Shown here: positions 62,053 through 64,000 of the stretch, one piece after another
How the letters are laid out: each line of letters starts with the position of its first letter
Numbering within the stretch: position 1 is the first letter of the stretch
DNA from: Glaciecola sp028401415
GTDB taxonomy: Bacteria; Pseudomonadota; Gammaproteobacteria; Enterobacterales; Alteromonadaceae
Direction: 5' to 3'
Assembly: GCF_028401415.2 (NCBI RefSeq)
Contig: NZ_CP171821.2
Span: forward strand, 3,720,001 to 3,784,000
DNA: 64,000 nucleotides
Program-made: the position numbers and the translations under genes
Notes under the pieces: generated by a model
Told to the model about the DNA's origin: nothing
The model's database searches: none
The model's input: only the letters and a program-made list of their open reading frames with translations

Positions 62053-63249
62053 ATGGAAACTACTAGCATACTCATACCCATCGCCATCGTTTTGATGGTG
62101 GGCTTGCTGTTATGGCGAATGAAAGCCTCTGGGCAGAAAAAAGACTATTCCAATACACTGCTTAAAGTTAGACAAAAAAGGCAAGGTTCTATTTACAAAG
62201 AGCCTCAGTCACCCGACGAGATTGTAAAGGCTTCGATGCCTACCGGCCCTGCCAACCCACAGCCAGCCCAGCAGCCAATGGATAAGCCAGAAGCGCCTGA
62301 AGAATTGGCTGAGCTTAAGCTACTTAGCTATGCTGAGTTTCGCAGTCAGGATAATGCTCAGCAAGATTTTCAAAGTCTACGAAAACCCCATCCTTTATTG
62401 ATGTCGCTGAGTAAAAGTATTACTGATGCTCAGGAGCTCATACGCATTGTAAAAAGTGATCCAGAGCTCGTTGCGATGGTTTTGAACATGGCGAACTCTC
62501 CCTTTTTTGGTCTGAAAAAGGCCATTACAGACATCAATCACGCGGTGATTTATCTCGGCATTGCACAAGTTAAGAACTTAGCCACTCAATTTGCGATATC
62601 TCAAAGCTTCGAATTTAACACCGATAAGCAACGCTTGGCCTATGAAAAAATATGGCAAACAAGCTTCTTTGCAAGCGCGATGGCACTATTTATCGCTCGC
62701 GAAGCCAACCTCGAAAATCCGTCTGAGCTCTCTACTCGCTGCTTGCTTAGTTACCTAGGGGACATCACACTATTGTCCTTAGATCCGCAAGTCGCTAATT
62801 TTTATTTAGGAAATATGCCTCTGCACCAACGTATAAAGGGTATGCAGAGCTCACAGAATGCTAACTCGGCCGTTGTTGGGGGAGTGTTTGCTGAGCATTT
62901 ACAACTGCCAAAAGAGCTTCACGAGGGAATTGGATTAGGTTACCAACCTCTTTTAGATGATTGGGAAGCTTGTGATATAAGTGAGGAAGAAAAACGCGAT
63001 ATTCTATTCTGCTACAGCATTAGCCGTGTGGCTGAGTACTTTATTCTTGAAGCCGATGATACCTTTGGTCAGGCACCTTCATTGAACTACGTGAAGACCT
63101 TTAAAACCGAATTTTATTATTTGATAGAGCAACTTGAAGAATGCGGCCTTGATCACCTTGATTCCGTACTGTGCAATGTACGCACCAAAATAAAACTGTC
63201 TCAAATGCTTGGCGATTTACGTAAGTCGATGAAAGACAAAAACAAGTAA
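62053..63249 (+). CDS. Membrane-anchored HDOD domain protein
   Basis: A 398-residue protein with an N-terminal membrane segment (~5-22), a Pro/Gln-rich linker (~45-90) and an HDOD domain (~95-310; LVAMVLNMANSPFFG, DINHAVIYLGIAQVKNLA). The HD pair of true phosphohydrolases is absent, as normal for HDOD, so no enzyme activity is expected. It probably binds partners in signalling. It stands between a cyclase and a sulfotransferase-like gene; the ribosome site is weak. Confidence 0.87.
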   Translation: METTSILIPIAIVLMVGLLLWRMKASGQKKDYSNTLLKVRQKRQGSIYKEPQSPDEIVKASMPTGPANPQPAQQPMDKPEAPEELAELKLLSYAEFRSQDNAQQDFQSLRKPHPLLMSLSKSITDAQELIRIVKSDPELVAMVLNMANSPFFGLKKAITDINHAVIYLGIAQVKNLATQFAISQSFEFNTDKQRLAYEKIWQTSFFASAMALFIAREANLENPSELSTRCLLSYLGDITLLSLDPQVANFYLGNMPLHQRIKGMQSSQNANSAVVGGVFAEHLQLPKELHEGIGLGYQPLLDDWEACDISEEEKRDILFCYSISRVAEYFILEADDTFGQAPSLNYVKTFKTEFYYLIEQLEECGLDHLDSVLCNVRTKIKLSQMLGDLRKSMKDKNK

Positions 63250-63394
63250 TGAAAACATTTAACGCTTATAACGCTTATTACTAGTATTAGGACGCGCAAA
63301 TTAAACGGGCAACCTTAATCTTCAGTGTCAAAGCTAGGAGATTTTAGTAGACTTCACACCTTCTAAATTATTTCGAGTTACAAGAAGGTAGTTT

Positions 63395-64000
63395 TTGTTT
63401 TATCTGTGCACGGGCTTTCATCGTAGCGGCACCTCTTTACTTGCGCAAACGCTGCAAGCAAACGGTATCAATATGGGCATGGATCTGATGGGCGCAACCT
63501 ATGCGAACCCGCTTGGTCATGTTGAAGATATGCCCATGGTGCGCTTACATGACAAAATTTATAAGTTAAATGGTGCTGACTGGCGCTACCACGATTCAAG
63601 CCCCCTGATTAAACCCGTTTGGCTTCCAAACTACATTCAAAACTACTTAAATAACCGAGAAGAGGTTGCTCCGAGCGTTCTAAAAGGCGGAAAAGACCCA
63701 CGTGCAGTGCATTTTTTAAAAGATTGGCAAGTAGCTGCAAAAGGCAAGATCAAATATATTTTTATTTATCGGCATTGGCGCGAGGCTTCCTTTTCCTTGC
63801 TCAACCGGCATTCAAGACATTTCTTAAACACTGCACATCCCATGCAAAAGAGCCAAGTGAATCTGTCATTTTGGCAACAGCCAAGTCTTGCCTTTGATAT
63901 GTGGTTGAGTGCCAACAAGCGTATTCTCGACTTTTACAAAGTGCATTCTGAAAACGCAGTGTTGATGTCGCAGGAGCAATTTGTATTGCTGGCATCTAAA
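63395..64000 (+). CDS. Sulfotransferase-family protein (partial, 5' part)
   Basis: An open frame running off the right edge, about 202 codons. TTG start with AAGAAGG six bases upstream. The N-terminus MFYLCTGFHRSGTSLL has the PAPS-binding loop form of bacterial sulfotransferases, and YIFIYRHWREASFSLLNRHS has the form of the 3'-phosphate site. The acceptor cannot be guessed, and the C-terminal part is missing. It probably modifies a surface glycan or small molecule. Confidence 0.75.
   Translation, partial: MFYLCTGFHRSGTSLLAQTLQANGINMGMDLMGATYANPLGHVEDMPMVRLHDKIYKLNGADWRYHDSSPLIKPVWLPNYIQNYLNNREEVAPSVLKGGKDPRAVHFLKDWQVAAKGKIKYIFIYRHWREASFSLLNRHSRHFLNTAHPMQKSQVNLSFWQQPSLAFDMWLSANKRILDFYKVHSENAVLMSQEQFVLLASK

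Overview
The window looks like core chromosome of a marine gammaproteobacterium of the Alteromonadales (Alteromonas/Glaciecola/Paraglaciecola-like). Three things point there: gene blocks shared with E. coli and Vibrio (rsmD | ftsY-ftsE-ftsX ... rpoH; mutH | rppH-ptsP-lgt-thyA; rluA-rapA; metJ | metF; fabY/yiiD-dtd), the short 283-residue Vibrio-type ThyA, and a heavy load of c-di-GMP/HDOD signalling genes. This is inferred from gene content only. I see no rRNA, tRNA, CRISPR array, prophage or complete IS element.

Layout. 1-3.8 kb: the 5' part of sfsA (minus strand, cut by the window edge), pepB, a small HTH gene, yhgN, a DUF416 gene and rsmD. 3.9-10.8 kb: ftsYEX, then two opposed EAL-like/HDOD genes sitting between ftsX and rpoH, then rpoH. 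10.8-21.1 kb: DUF3087 and yceH-like genes; a giant 1855-codon minus-strand gene with a C-terminal HEIGH metalloprotease-like domain; DUF1801, fabY-dtd and a proline iminopeptidase. 21.1-28.8 kb: a DUF2959 lipoprotein, a coiled-coil membrane protein, a 1267-residue PAS/coiled-coil protein and a secreted DUF5060 glycosidase-like protein. 29-36.1 kb: metJ/metF with a met-box array, yihY, a CpxRA-like two-component operon, an acidic lipoprotein and a ferredoxin. 36.2-46.9 kb: mutH, rppH-ptsP-TauE-lgt-thyA, and a 1450-residue SNF2 ATPase. 47-55 kb: a REC-CheC/PAS-GGDEF pair, small genes, DUF3530, rluA and rapA. 55-64 kb: PIN-PhoH, a lipoprotein with an amylase-C-like tail, a histidine-rich TonB receptor preceded by Zur-like boxes, a class III cyclase, an HDOD protein and a sulfotransferase-like gene cut by the right edge.

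Two families of small non-coding palindromic elements are scattered between genes. Family 1 has two 199-bp copies with TAACCTCAACTCGGGATAAGCG-type inverted ends, plus shorter relatives. Its ends touch stop codons and ribosome-binding sites: one copy fills the cpxR-cpxA gap and appears to supply the kinase's Shine-Dalgarno, and another fragment lies just before ftsE. Family 2 is a 284-bp TA-flanked MITE-like element with a short hairpin relative near 35.6 kb.

The strongest candidates for undescribed biology are the giant unsecreted metzincin-like protein (12269-17836), the intercistronic repeat family, and the histidine-rich zinc-type receptor with its boxes. Many start codons are non-ATG (GTG/TTG), and one gene (proline iminopeptidase) seems to start at ATT.
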